Source: Solirubrobacterales bacterium
GTDB taxonomy: Bacteria; Actinomycetota; Thermoleophilia; Solirubrobacterales; Solirubrobacteraceae
Direction: 5' to 3'
DNA length: 64,000 nucleotides
Assembly (NCBI GenBank): GCA_003133565.1
Contig: PKYB01000009.1
Span: forward strand, 1 to 64,000
Part shown: one piece after another, positions 47,107 to 55,806 of the stretch
Layout: the number at the start of each line of letters is the position of its first letter
How positions within the stretch are numbered: the first letter of the stretch is position 1
Translations under genes and position numbers: made by a program
The notes under the pieces: model-generated
The model's database searches: none
Seen by the model: only the letters and a program-made list of their open reading frames with translations
What the model was told of the DNA's origin: nothing

Positions 47107-47346
47107 GTGCGTCGAGCATTTGCCATCGCGGTCCCAGTCGTCTGCGGGCTCGCCGGCTTCCTCATCCTGGAGGAAAACACAAGCAATGCGCTCGCCGCGG
47201 TAGGCGGCGTTCTGCTCGGCGGTGCGCTGATCGTGGCGCTCGGCGTGATGATGATCCGCCTCGTGCCGCGCAGCGAATCGGACCGCGAGCGCGAGGCGAA
47301 GGCGCGCGAGGAGTTCGATCGCACCGGGCGCTGGCCGGGGGAGTGA
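47107..47346 (+). CDS. Small membrane protein, unknown
   Basis: 79 aa with two hydrophobic helices (AFAIAVPVVCGLAGFLIL and VGGVLLGGALIVALGVMMIRLV) and a charged C-terminal tail (SESDREREAKAREEF). GTG start with TAGCCT 9 nt upstream. Divergent from the kdp operon across a 153-bp region; whether it is K+-related is unknown. Confidence 0.62.
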   Translation: MRRAFAIAVPVVCGLAGFLILEENTSNALAAVGGVLLGGALIVALGVMMIRLVPRSESDREREAKAREEFDRTGRWPGE

Positions 47347-47354
47347 GGCGCGCC

Positions 47355-47783
47355 CTAGCGACCCTCAGTCCAGGGTCCGACCCCGCCGATGTACTCGACG
47401 GTGATCCGCGAGACGACTCCTTGTGGCGGATCGGGCATCGGGGGAAAGATCACCTCCGGCCCGAGGTAGGTGTGGGCGAGGCGCTGCAGGAGCTCTGGCG
47501 CGCCACCCTCCTGCAGTCGCGCCGTGCCACGGATCACGAGGTACTCGTTCAGCCCGATCTCGTTGGTCGTCGGGGATTGCAACGAGAGCGCGACACGGGG
47601 ATCGCGCGCGATCCGTCGCAGCTTTGGCTGGTCTTTGTCGAGGTGGCCGGCAACGATCTCATCGCCTTCGAGTCCGACCCAGATCAATGTGATGCGCGGA
47701 CTGCCATCGGCGGCCAGCGTGACGAGGTGAGCCAGCGTCTCGGTTTCGATGAGCGCGCGGGCGCTCGGTGGTAGTTGAGTCAT
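47355..47783 (-). CDS. PPOX-class (pyridoxamine 5'-phosphate oxidase-like) flavin/F420 protein
   Basis: 142 aa split beta-barrel. LIETETLAHLVTLAADGSPRITLIWVGLEGDEIVAGHLDKDQPKLRRIARDPRVALSL is the typical PNPOx-like block. The group in actinobacteria often binds F420 (FDOR-B type) and reduces diverse substrates; F420 use cannot be decided from the sequence here. Immediately downstream of the epimerase gene on the same strand. Confidence 0.82.
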   Translation of the reverse strand: MTQLPPSARALIETETLAHLVTLAADGSPRITLIWVGLEGDEIVAGHLDKDQPKLRRIARDPRVALSLQSPTTNEIGLNEYLVIRGTARLQEGGAPELLQRLAHTYLGPEVIFPPMPDPPQGVVSRITVEYIGGVGPWTEGR

Positions 47784-48755
47784 TCACTTCTCCTTGATGG
47801 CGCGCGCCGCGGACGCGAGCGCAGCGGACGCTGGCTGGGAGGTGTAGTTGAGCTCGCGTCGAGCGAGGCTGTCATCAAAGCGCATCGGCCAGCGGCCGAC
47901 GCGCACCTCGTCGAGTATCAGCAGTGAGGGCTCACGCCGTGCGACTCGCAGGGCGAGATCGCTGACGCGCGCGCTGGCGTAGACGATCGTCCAGGGAATC
48001 GGCAGCGCCGGCGCCGGGCGGCCGACGGCGGTGGCAATCGCCGCAAACACCTCGCGCATCGCGAGGTTCTCACCGCCGAGCAGGTAGCGCTGTCCCGCGC
48101 GGCCGCGTTCGAAAGCCAGCAGCTGACCACGGGCGACGTCCTCGACGGCGACGATGTTGAGCGCGCTGCGAGCGAGGTACGCGCGTGCGCGACCGTTTGC
48201 GACGTCGGCGACCATCTTTCCGGTCGGCGTCGGCCGGCGATCACCGGGCCCGATCGGCGTGGTCGGGTTCACGACGACGACGTCGCCGCCGGCTGCCGCG
48301 GCGCGCAGCGCGATCTCCTCCCCGGCGAGCTTGGTTTGCTTGTAGGGCACGCGGCGCTCCCATGCGGCGGGGTGGTCGGCTTCGGTCGCCGCCCGACCGG
48401 CGACCGGACCACACGTTGCGCATGAGCTCGTGTGCACGACTCGCCGCCTGCGCGGACCACTCAGCGCGGCCTCGAGAACGGTCCGCGTGCCCTCGACGTT
48501 GATCGCATGCATAGCGCCGGCGTCGGCGCGGGAGTAGCTGTAGAGCGCTGCGAGGTGGAAAACCGCGTCGCAATCCCCAAGCGCACGTGCGACGGCGTCG
48601 CGGTCGCAGATGTCGCCGAGGACGAAATCATCGCTCGGGTCGGTCGCGTGGGGGAGGTGGCGGTCAAATCCGCGCACCTCTGCGCCGCCGGCGAGAAGGG
48701 CCTTCACGACATGCGCGCCGATGAAGCCTGCAGCGCCCGTGACGAGCGCCTTCAT
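47784..48755 (-). CDS. NAD-dependent epimerase/dehydratase (HpnA-like extended SDR)
   Basis: About 323 aa. MKALVTGAAGFIGAHVVKALLAGG Rossmann motif, DICDRDAVARALGDCDAVFHLAALYS, HTSSCATCGP, PYKQTKLAGEE (YxxxK) and VNPTTPIGPGDRRPTPTGK, resembling hopanoid-associated sugar epimerase/DFR-like proteins. The ATG 48755 overlaps the upstream aminotransferase stop by 4 nt; the longer track start lies inside that gene. Substrate uncertain. Confidence 0.85.
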   Translation of the reverse strand: MKALVTGAAGFIGAHVVKALLAGGAEVRGFDRHLPHATDPSDDFVLGDICDRDAVARALGDCDAVFHLAALYSYSRADAGAMHAINVEGTRTVLEAALSGPRRRRVVHTSSCATCGPVAGRAATEADHPAAWERRVPYKQTKLAGEEIALRAAAAGGDVVVVNPTTPIGPGDRRPTPTGKMVADVANGRARAYLARSALNIVAVEDVARGQLLAFERGRAGQRYLLGGENLAMREVFAAIATAVGRPAPALPIPWTIVYASARVSDLALRVARREPSLLILDEVRVGRWPMRFDDSLARRELNYTSQPASAALASAARAIKEK

Positions 48756-50149
48756 CGCGAACGGGCGCGAGCACTCCCGCGAGCCATCTGCCAAGCAAGC
48801 CCGGCGAACGCGCGTGGCAGGCGCTCGGTACGGGCGAGGACGTCATCGAGTGCCGCCGCGAAGCGGTGGATGTCCTCCTCCTCGATGATCAGTGGCGGCA
48901 GCGCCTTGACGACGTTCATCCGGTGCCCGGCCACCTGGCAGAAGATGCGGTGGCGGCGGAACAGCGGCACGGTCAGCAGCTGAGCAGCGAGACCTGGCTG
49001 TCGCCGCTCGACCCCTTCCCAAACCCGCCGGTTCGCACCGCGTGGTGGTGCCCCAAGCTCAATCGCCCACATCAGCCCGAGGCCTCGCACCTCGCGCACG
49101 ATCGCGTAACGCTCGACGAGCGGCTGGGTCAGCTCGAGCAGCAACGCTCCCATGCGCTCCGCGCGCTCGACCAGTCCCTCATTGTCGATGACTCGTAGCG
49201 TCGCGAGGCCGGCCGCAGCTGCGAGGTCGTTGCCGCCAAACGTCGAGCCGTGCCGTACGCCGCGCTCCATCGCGTCAAAGACGCGATCGCGCACCTGACT
49301 CGAGATGAGCAGGGCGCCAACCGGCACGAAGCCTCCCGAGAGGACCTTCGCCAGGCAGATCATGTCGGGATCGAGTCCCCAGTGCTCGAGCGCGAGGAAG
49401 CGGCCTGTGCGGCCGAGGCCGCTCTGCACCTCGTCACAGACGAAGAGCGCGCCGCTCGCGCGGCAAGCCGCCTGCGCCGCGCCGAGGTACTGGGGCGGCG
49501 GCAGGTTCACGCCCTTGCCCTGGATGGGCTCAACGATGAAAGCGGCGACGTCGCCGCTCGCGAGCTCGCGTTCGAGGCTCGGAAGATCCCCAAACGGAAC
49601 CGCGCTGCAATCGGCCAACAGCGGCCCAAAGCCGTCGCGGAACTCAGCGTTGCCGTTGAGCGAGAGCGAGCCGAGGGTCAGCCCGTGAAACGCGTGCTCG
49701 GCGTAGATGATGCGCGGGCGTCCTGTCGCGGCGCGCGCGAGCTTGATCGCCGCCTCAACCGCCTCGGTGCCGCTGTTCGCGGTGACCATCGCCGTGATCC
49801 GACTCGGTGCGCGCGTGACGAGCTGCTCGGCCAAGACGCCGGTGAGCACGCTCACGCCGAGTTGGGGCAGGTTGGCGCTCTGGGCATCGAGCGCCTCTTT
49901 CATGCCTGCGCGAACGTCAGGGTGGTTGCGCCCGAGGGCGAAGACGCCGTAGCCGGAGAGCAGATCGAGGTAGCGCTCGCCGTGCTCGTCGATCAGGTAG
50001 GAGCCCTCGCCGCGCTGCCAGTTGCGGTCGACGCCGAGGGTGCGAACGATCCGACCCAGCTGGGGGTTGAGATAGCGGTCGTTGAGCGAGAGCGCATCGT
50101 TCGCCCGGGTCTCGAGGATCTCCGCTATCGGCGGTGGAACGTCGGTCAT
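48752..50149 (-). CDS. Class III PLP aminotransferase
   Basis: 465 aa. NSGTEAVEAAIKLARAATGRPRIIY, HAFHGLTLGSLSL, FIVEPIQGKGV, FVCDEVQSGLGRTGRF, and PLP-lysine motif CLAKVLSGGFVPVGA near residue 278, followed by HGSTFGGNDLAAAAGLA. It resembles ornithine/acetylornithine-type and HpnO-like enzymes. Translational overlap with an HpnA-like epimerase raises a hopanoid or lipid head-group role, but no squalene-hopene genes are present in this window. Confidence 0.88.
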   Translation of the reverse strand: MTDVPPPIAEILETRANDALSLNDRYLNPQLGRIVRTLGVDRNWQRGEGSYLIDEHGERYLDLLSGYGVFALGRNHPDVRAGMKEALDAQSANLPQLGVSVLTGVLAEQLVTRAPSRITAMVTANSGTEAVEAAIKLARAATGRPRIIYAEHAFHGLTLGSLSLNGNAEFRDGFGPLLADCSAVPFGDLPSLERELASGDVAAFIVEPIQGKGVNLPPPQYLGAAQAACRASGALFVCDEVQSGLGRTGRFLALEHWGLDPDMICLAKVLSGGFVPVGALLISSQVRDRVFDAMERGVRHGSTFGGNDLAAAAGLATLRVIDNEGLVERAERMGALLLELTQPLVERYAIVREVRGLGLMWAIELGAPPRGANRRVWEGVERRQPGLAAQLLTVPLFRRHRIFCQVAGHRMNVVKALPPLIIEEEDIHRFAAALDDVLARTERLPRAFAGLAWQMARGSARARSR

Positions 50150-50169
50150 CGTTGAAGCCTACGTGGCGC

Positions 50170-50216
50170 TTGCCGCGTCGCTAGTTGTGGTGCTACACTT
50201 ACTTCTCCTTCGTAAG
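50170..50216 (+). promoter_or_regulatory. lon promoter with operator-like inverted repeat
   Basis: TTGCCG (50170-50175) and TACACT (50194-50199) with an 18-bp spacer. CTTAC (50198-50202) and GTAAG (50212-50216) form an inverted repeat with a 9-bp spacer straddling the expected start site. The HxlR-type regulator encoded just after lon could be the binder. Confidence 0.45.
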
Positions 50217-50221
50217 CAAGT

Positions 50222-52531
50222 ATGGAGTTGATACGCATGACGTCGCTAAGGCTAGTCCCACTGGATGAGATGGTGATTTTCCCCGGCATGAGTGTCACGC
50301 TGGCGGTTTCCGTCGCTGACGACGAGCGCGTAGTGCTCGTGCCGCGCCGCGAACAGGAATTCGCCGAGGTCGGCGTCATCGCCGCGGTTACAGATCGCGT
50401 CAAGCTGCCCGGCGGAGGACAGGCTGTAGCTGTCAACGCCGAGCATCGCGCACTGATCGGGGCGGCCCACACGGGCCCCGACGGCGACCTCTATGTCGAG
50501 GTCGACGAGCGGCCCGACACAGTGCCAGTCGATGGTCGCACACGTGAGCTCCAGCGCGAGTACCGCGCCGTTGTCGAGGAGATCCTCGAGCTGCGCGGCG
50601 CCGATCGGCGCATTTCGGAATGGCTGCGCGCGATCAGCGAACCGGGGGCGCTGGCCGATTCCTGCGGCTACAGCCCGGACCTTGACTACGACCAGCGGAT
50701 CAGCTTGCTGCGCACGATCGATGTGACTGAGCGCCTCGAGCTGGCCCTGTCGCTCCAGCGCGAACGCCTCGCAGAGTTCCAGATCCGTAAGCGGATAAGC
50801 GAGGACGTCCAGGAGGGTGCCGAGAAGCAGCAGCGCGAGTACTTCCTGCGCAAGCAGATGGACTCGATTCGCAAAGAGCTCGGCGAGGACGACGCATCAG
50901 TCGTTGAGGAGTACCGCACCAAGATCGAGGACGCAGGGATGCCCGAGGAGGCACACAAGCAGGCGCTCAAGGAGCTCTCGCGTCTCGAGCGCATGGGTGA
51001 GCAGTCGGGCGAGGCGAGCATGATCCGCGGCTATCTCGACTGGCTGATCGCGGTGCCTTGGAGCAAGCGTTCTGAGGAGCATCTCGACCCCGTCTCGGCG
51101 CGCGAGGTGCTCGATGCTGACCACGCCGGCCTCGAGGACGTCAAGGACCGTGTGACCGAGTATCTGGCGGTGCGCAAGCTGCGCCAGGATCGCGGTATCG
51201 AAGCCGACCCACGCTCCGGTGCGATCCTCACGTTGATCGGACCGCCGGGCACGGGCAAGACCTCGATCGGCGAATCGATCGCGCGCGCCACAGGCCGTGA
51301 GTTCGTCCGCATGTCGTTGGGCGGCGTCCGTGACGAGGCTGAGATCCGCGGTCACCGGCGTACCTACATCGGGGCTTTGCCTGGCCGCTTGGTGCGGGCG
51401 CTTCGCGACGCCGGAACGATGAACCCGGTGATCCTGCTCGATGAGGTCGACAAGGTCGGCGCGGATTGGCGCGGCGACCCGAGTTCGGCGCTGCTCGAGG
51501 TGCTGGATCCGGCGCAGAATCACAGCTTCCGCGATCACTACCTCGACGTCCAGCTCGACCTGAGCCAGGTGCTTTTCATCGCGACGGGCAACCAGTCGGA
51601 CACGATTCCCGGCCCGTTGCTTGACCGCATGGAGGTCATCCGCTTCGACGGCTACACCAGCGAGGAGAAGCTAGCCATCGCCAAGGGCTACCTGCTGCCG
51701 CGTCAGCGCGACCGCAACGGCCTGTTGCCCGACGAGGTGACGATCTCCGACGCGGTACTGGCGACGATCATCGCCGAGTACACACGAGAGGCAGGCGTGC
51801 GCAACCTCGAGCGCGAGCTCGGCAAGGTGCTGCGCAAGACAGCCACCCAGATCGCGTCGAGCGAGCCCAAGGGACCCGTGGAGATCGACATCGACATGGT
51901 GCGCGACGCGCTGGGACGCCAGAAGTTCTTTCAGGAATCGGCGGTGCGAACCGCTGTGCCCGGCGTGGCGACCGGCCTCGCGGTGACCGGAGCGGGCGGC
52001 GACGTCCTCTTCGTCGAGGCGACGACGATGAAGTCGCAGTCCTCGACGGGGAGCGCACTCGAGCTCACCGGTCAACTGGGTGATGTGATGAAGGAGTCGG
52101 CGCGCATCGCGCTCTCCTACGCCCGCGGCCATGCGGCGGAGCTCGGGATCTCCGAGGATGCATTCGAGAACCATGAGGTTCACATCCACGTCCCGGCTGG
52201 TGCGATCCCCAAGGACGGTCCGAGCGCCGGCGTAACGATGCTGACGGCGCTGGTGTCGTTGCTCACCGGACGCCCGGTCAAGCACACCGTCGGCATGACT
52301 GGCGAGATCACTCTGCAAGGACGGGTACTGCCAATCGGCGGCCTAAAGCAGAAGGCGTTGGCTGCCTACGCGGCTGGCCTCACCGACGTCGTGATGCCCG
52401 AGCGCAACCGCGGCGACCTCGACAAGATCCCTAGCGAGGTGCGTGAGCACATCACGTTCCATCCGGTGATGACCATCGCCGAGGTACTCGACCTCGCGCT
52501 GGAGCCGGTGCGTGATGTCGCGCTGTCATAG
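50222..52531 (+). CDS. lon: ATP-dependent protease Lon
   Basis: 769 aa. N-terminal substrate-binding domain (RLVPLDEMVIFPGMSVTLAV), AAA+ module with Walker A IGPPGTGKTSIGESIA near residue 340 and Walker B ILLDEVDKVG, and C-terminal serine-lysine protease with DGPSAGVTM (catalytic Ser near 667) and GGLKQKALAAYAAG (Lys near 709). Degrades misfolded and regulatory proteins. Starts at 50222 or 50237 (ATGACGTCG) are both possible. Confidence 0.96.
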   Translation: MELIRMTSLRLVPLDEMVIFPGMSVTLAVSVADDERVVLVPRREQEFAEVGVIAAVTDRVKLPGGGQAVAVNAEHRALIGAAHTGPDGDLYVEVDERPDTVPVDGRTRELQREYRAVVEEILELRGADRRISEWLRAISEPGALADSCGYSPDLDYDQRISLLRTIDVTERLELALSLQRERLAEFQIRKRISEDVQEGAEKQQREYFLRKQMDSIRKELGEDDASVVEEYRTKIEDAGMPEEAHKQALKELSRLERMGEQSGEASMIRGYLDWLIAVPWSKRSEEHLDPVSAREVLDADHAGLEDVKDRVTEYLAVRKLRQDRGIEADPRSGAILTLIGPPGTGKTSIGESIARATGREFVRMSLGGVRDEAEIRGHRRTYIGALPGRLVRALRDAGTMNPVILLDEVDKVGADWRGDPSSALLEVLDPAQNHSFRDHYLDVQLDLSQVLFIATGNQSDTIPGPLLDRMEVIRFDGYTSEEKLAIAKGYLLPRQRDRNGLLPDEVTISDAVLATIIAEYTREAGVRNLERELGKVLRKTATQIASSEPKGPVEIDIDMVRDALGRQKFFQESAVRTAVPGVATGLAVTGAGGDVLFVEATTMKSQSSTGSALELTGQLGDVMKESARIALSYARGHAAELGISEDAFENHEVHIHVPAGAIPKDGPSAGVTMLTALVSLLTGRPVKHTVGMTGEITLQGRVLPIGGLKQKALAAYAAGLTDVVMPERNRGDLDKIPSEVREHITFHPVMTIAEVLDLALEPVRDVALS

Positions 52532-52541
52532 AGGTGACCCG

Positions 52542-52877
52542 GTGCCTGAGGATGTCCGCCGCGCGGCGGACCTCCTCGAGCGCCGCTGGCTCATTTCGAT
52601 CGTCTTTGCGGCGTGCGCCGGCGAGGTCCGGTTCAACGCCTTCATCGACGCCGTAGAAGGCATCTCCCCGCGGATGCTGGCCGAGCGCCTGCGCGACCTC
52701 GAGCGAGCCGGGCTGATCGAGCGACGCGTGCTACCGCACAGTCCGCCGTCGGTCGAGTATCACCTCACCCCGCGCGGACGCGCGCTCGAGCCGGTGATCG
52801 AGGCTCTACGCGGCTACGCCGCGGGCGAAGCGACGATCGCTAGTCGCTCTCACGCAGCAGCGTCGGCTCCTCGATGA
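52542..52877 (+). CDS. HxlR-family winged-helix transcriptional regulator
   Basis: About 111 aa from the GTG 52542, which has AGGTGA 4 nt upstream right after the lon stop; the longer track start overlaps lon. ADLLERRWLISIVFAACAGEVRFNAFIDAVEGISPRMLAERLRDLERAGLIERRVLP...VEYHLTPRGRALEPVIEAL is the HxlR pattern. Being translationally downstream of lon, it may control the lon promoter. Overlaps groES tail-to-tail by 38 bp. No cysteine is in the usual redox-sensing position. Confidence 0.85.
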   Translation: MPEDVRRAADLLERRWLISIVFAACAGEVRFNAFIDAVEGISPRMLAERLRDLERAGLIERRVLPHSPPSVEYHLTPRGRALEPVIEALRGYAAGEATIASRSHAAASAPR

Positions 52878-53172
52878 ACTCGAGGACGCCGAGCAGCTCA
52901 CCGACGCGGCAGACGAGCAGGCGCTCCTCTTCAACCTCGACCCAAGCGCCGGCAGAGAACGGAAACACGACGTGGTCGCCGGGACGCACCGGCATTTCCA
53001 CGCCGGCCTGACTCCACCAGTCAAGACCGGCACCGACAGCGAGCACAATCCCGTGCTGGGGTGGCGGCTCGTGTGTACCGGGCGGCACGACAATCCCCGA
53101 CTGGCGTATGCGATCGGGTTCGAGCTCTTTGATCACGACACGGTCAAAAAGTGGGCGTAGCGCTTGACGCAT
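52840..53172 (-). CDS. groES: Co-chaperone GroES (stand-alone)
   Basis: 110 aa. RPLFDRVVIKELEPDRIRQSGIVVPPG, QHGIVLAVGAGLDWW, VRPGDHVVFPFSAGAWVEVEEERLLVCRVGELLGVLE correspond to the GroES barrel with its mobile-loop region. The C-terminus is a little extended. No groEL follows, so it acts with a GroEL encoded elsewhere. An ATG start with TAACCT 8 nt upstream. Confidence 0.85.
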   Translation of the reverse strand: MRQALRPLFDRVVIKELEPDRIRQSGIVVPPGTHEPPPQHGIVLAVGAGLDWWSQAGVEMPVRPGDHVVFPFSAGAWVEVEEERLLVCRVGELLGVLEFIEEPTLLRESD

Positions 53173-53180
53173 TGCCTAGA

Positions 53181-53201
53181 AGGTTAGTCGGCTCAGCCGA
53201 C
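53181..53201 (-). promoter_or_regulatory. groES -10 and adjacent palindrome
   Basis: TAACCT (complement 53181-53186) lies 8 nt before the groES ATG. Directly upstream is a perfect GTCGGC-TCA-GCCGAC repeat (53187-53201) inside the -10/-35 spacer, a good repressor position. It is not a CIRCE element. Confidence 0.4.
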
Positions 53202-53467
53202 AAAGCAGCCGGTGGCGCGCGATCGGAGCGCACACCGGACCTGCATTCCGCCGGCGAGCAGCCTTCCGGTCGCGGAGATCGCCCGTCGCCTGCTTTGGGC
53301 GGTCCGCATGCTAGCGTCCGACCTGACGGTGGTTGGCATGGATCTCGTCGACGTCATTCCGACGGCGATCCGGGTCAGCTGACATCACGGCCCCTGTTGG
53401 CGAGCGCGTCGTGCACGAGGCGCTCACGGGAATTGCGCTGCGCCGTGAGCGCGGGACGGAGACATAG

Positions 53468-54874
53468 ATGCCGCAGTCGCCGAGCCATCAGCCAGCCGAT
53501 GTATTCGTGATCTTCGGCATCACCGGTGACCTCGCGCGCAAGATGACGTTGCGCTCGCTCTACCGACTCGAACGACGTGGCTTGCTCAACTGCCCGATCG
53601 TCGGCGTTGCCGTCGACCATTGGACGGTAAATGAGCTGCGCGACCACGCCCGCCAAGCGATTGTCGCCGGCGGCGAGACGATCGACACAAAGGTCTTCGC
53701 ACGGTTCGCCAAGCGACTTAGCTATATCGGCGGTGACTTCGCGAAACCGAGCACGTTTGCCGCCGTCGCCAAGGCAATCGGCAGTGCTAGCACGCCGGTC
53801 TTCTACCTCGAGATCCCGCCCGCACTCTTTGCACCGGTCGTCGACAGCCTCGCCAGCGCCAAGATCCTGCCGCCAACCGCGCGCGTGGTAATCGAAAAGC
53901 CGTTTGGCCACGACCTCGCATCGGCCCGTGCGCTCGCCGCCGAGCTGCACACCCATCTACGGGAAGACCAGATCTATCGCATCGACCACTTCCTCGGCAA
54001 GATGGGACTGGAGGAGTTTCTCTATCTGCGCTTCGCCAACACGATGCTCGAGCCGCTGTGGAATCGCTACTACGTTGGCAGCGTCCAGATCACAATGGCT
54101 GAGCAGTTCGGCGTTGAGGACCGCGGAGCCTTCTATGACCCGGTCGGGGCGCTTCGCGACGTCGTCGTCAACCACTTGATGCAGCTGCTGGCGGCCGTCG
54201 CTCAGGATCCGCCGGCCGCGGGCGACGCCAGCGCGCTGGCCGACGCCAAGTACGCGGTCTTGCGCTCGGTCACCGATGCCGACCCGGCCCACTACGTGCG
54301 CGGGCAGTACGACGGCTACCGCTCGATTGAGGGCGTGGCAAAAGACTCGACTACCGAGACCTACGCGGCGCTGCGGCTCGAAATCGACAACTGGCGCTGG
54401 GCGGGTGTGCCCTTCCTCATTCGCACCGGTAAGCGGCTGCCGCTGACCCAGACCGAGGTCCGCCTTGTCTTCCGCCATGCGCCACGGCTGCCCTTCGCCA
54501 AGATCAACCACCGCCGGCCGGAGCCGAACCAGATCGTCGTGCGCGTCGATCCCGGTACCGGCGTGAAAATCAACCTCGACGCGATGCGCGCCGACCACAG
54601 CGGGCCCGCGGAGATCGAGCTGCCGATGCGCTTCCAGGACGAGGGGGGAGAGGCGCCGACGCCGTATGAGGTGCTGCTCGAGGCGGCGCTGAAAGGCGAC
54701 GCCACGCGCTTCGCGCGTCAGGACGCGATCGAGGAGAGTTGGCGCGTGTGCGCGCCGCTGCTCGACGAGCCTCCCAAGGTCGAGTCCTACGCCGACGGCT
54801 CCTGGGGGCCGGCGGCAGCCCAGCGACTCGTCAAAGGGCTCGGCCGCTGGCACGAACCCTGGGTTGACGCCTGA
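53468..54874 (+). CDS. zwf: Glucose-6-phosphate 1-dehydrogenase
   Basis: 468 aa, first enzyme of the oxidative pentose phosphate pathway. NADP site VIFGITGDLARKMTLRSLYRLE, EKPFGHD, active-site signature YRIDHFLGK near residue 172, NHLMQLLAAVAQDPP, and RTGKRLPLTQTEV. An ATG start after GGAGACAT. The upstream 266 bp from the groES promoter hold no supported gene. Coupled to the downstream epimerase (TGATG). Confidence 0.96.
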   Translation: MPQSPSHQPADVFVIFGITGDLARKMTLRSLYRLERRGLLNCPIVGVAVDHWTVNELRDHARQAIVAGGETIDTKVFARFAKRLSYIGGDFAKPSTFAAVAKAIGSASTPVFYLEIPPALFAPVVDSLASAKILPPTARVVIEKPFGHDLASARALAAELHTHLREDQIYRIDHFLGKMGLEEFLYLRFANTMLEPLWNRYYVGSVQITMAEQFGVEDRGAFYDPVGALRDVVVNHLMQLLAAVAQDPPAAGDASALADAKYAVLRSVTDADPAHYVRGQYDGYRSIEGVAKDSTTETYAALRLEIDNWRWAGVPFLIRTGKRLPLTQTEVRLVFRHAPRLPFAKINHRRPEPNQIVVRVDPGTGVKINLDAMRADHSGPAEIELPMRFQDEGGEAPTPYEVLLEAALKGDATRFARQDAIEESWRVCAPLLDEPPKVESYADGSWGPAAAQRLVKGLGRWHEPWVDA

Positions 54875-55788
54875 TGGCGCTCGCGCCATCAGGCGAGCAG
54901 ATCGAACTCAGCAGCGGCGATCAGCGCGCCGTTGTCGTGGAGGTTGGCGGCGGACTGCGCTCATTCAACGTCGGCGAACGGGCGGTTCTCGACGGCTACG
55001 CGGTCGATGAGCTCTGTAGCGGCGGGCGCGGCCAGCCGCTGATTCCCTGGCCCAACCGCGTGCGCGACGGGCGCTACGAATGGGAGGGCGAGGAGCTGCA
55101 GCTCGATATCAGCGAGCCGGCGCTCGACAACGCCATCCACGGCCTTTTGCGCTGGTGCAACTGGCGCGTGCGCGAGCGCAAAAGCTCGCGCGTCGTGCTC
55201 GGAGAGCTCCTGCACCCAACGCCGGGCTACCCATTCACGCTCGATGTGGAGCTCACCTATCAGCTGCTCGACGACGGTCTGACCGTCACCGCGCACGCCA
55301 CCAACGTCGGCGGCCGCGCCTGCCCCTACGGCGTCGGCTTTCATCCCTACATGAGGCTGGCTGACGCGCCACGGATCGACGACGGCCTGCTCACCCTGCC
55401 GGCCGCCGTCCGTCTGCTCGCCGACGAGCGGTTGATCCCGCACTCGCGCGAAGCGGTTGACGGCGACTACGACTTTCGCGCGCCGCGCCGCGTTGGCGCC
55501 ACCGTCCTCGACAGTTGCTTCACCGAACTCGAACGCGACGCCGACGGCCTCGCCCGCGTCGTGTTCGAACACAGCGACGGCTCCGCGCGCTGGGTGCTCT
55601 GGGTGGACTCCGCCTACCCGTTCTTGATGGTCTTTACCGGTGACACGCTGGCGCCCGGCGAGCAGCGGCGCGGCCTGGCGGTCGAACCGATGTCGTGTGC
55701 GCCGAACGCGCTGCAGAGCGGGGAGGGGCTAGTGCGACTCGAACCCGGCGAGTCTCATACGGCGCGCTGGGGTCTCACCGTCGTGTAG
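54874..55788 (+). CDS. Aldose 1-epimerase
   Basis: 304 aa galactose mutarotase-like protein. GGLRSFNVGERAVLDGY, GQPLIPWPNRVRDGRYEWEG, AIHGLLRWCNWRV (catalytic-His region), PYGVGFHPYMRL (second catalytic His), and LAVEPMSCAPNALQSG with the catalytic Glu. Starts with ATG overlapping the zwf stop, so it likely interconverts hexose anomers feeding glucose-6-phosphate metabolism. Confidence 0.9.
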   Translation: MALAPSGEQIELSSGDQRAVVVEVGGGLRSFNVGERAVLDGYAVDELCSGGRGQPLIPWPNRVRDGRYEWEGEELQLDISEPALDNAIHGLLRWCNWRVRERKSSRVVLGELLHPTPGYPFTLDVELTYQLLDDGLTVTAHATNVGGRACPYGVGFHPYMRLADAPRIDDGLLTLPAAVRLLADERLIPHSREAVDGDYDFRAPRRVGATVLDSCFTELERDADGLARVVFEHSDGSARWVLWVDSAYPFLMVFTGDTLAPGEQRRGLAVEPMSCAPNALQSGEGLVRLEPGESHTARWGLTVV

Positions 55789-55806
55789 ACGCGGCGTACG
55801 CCCGGA

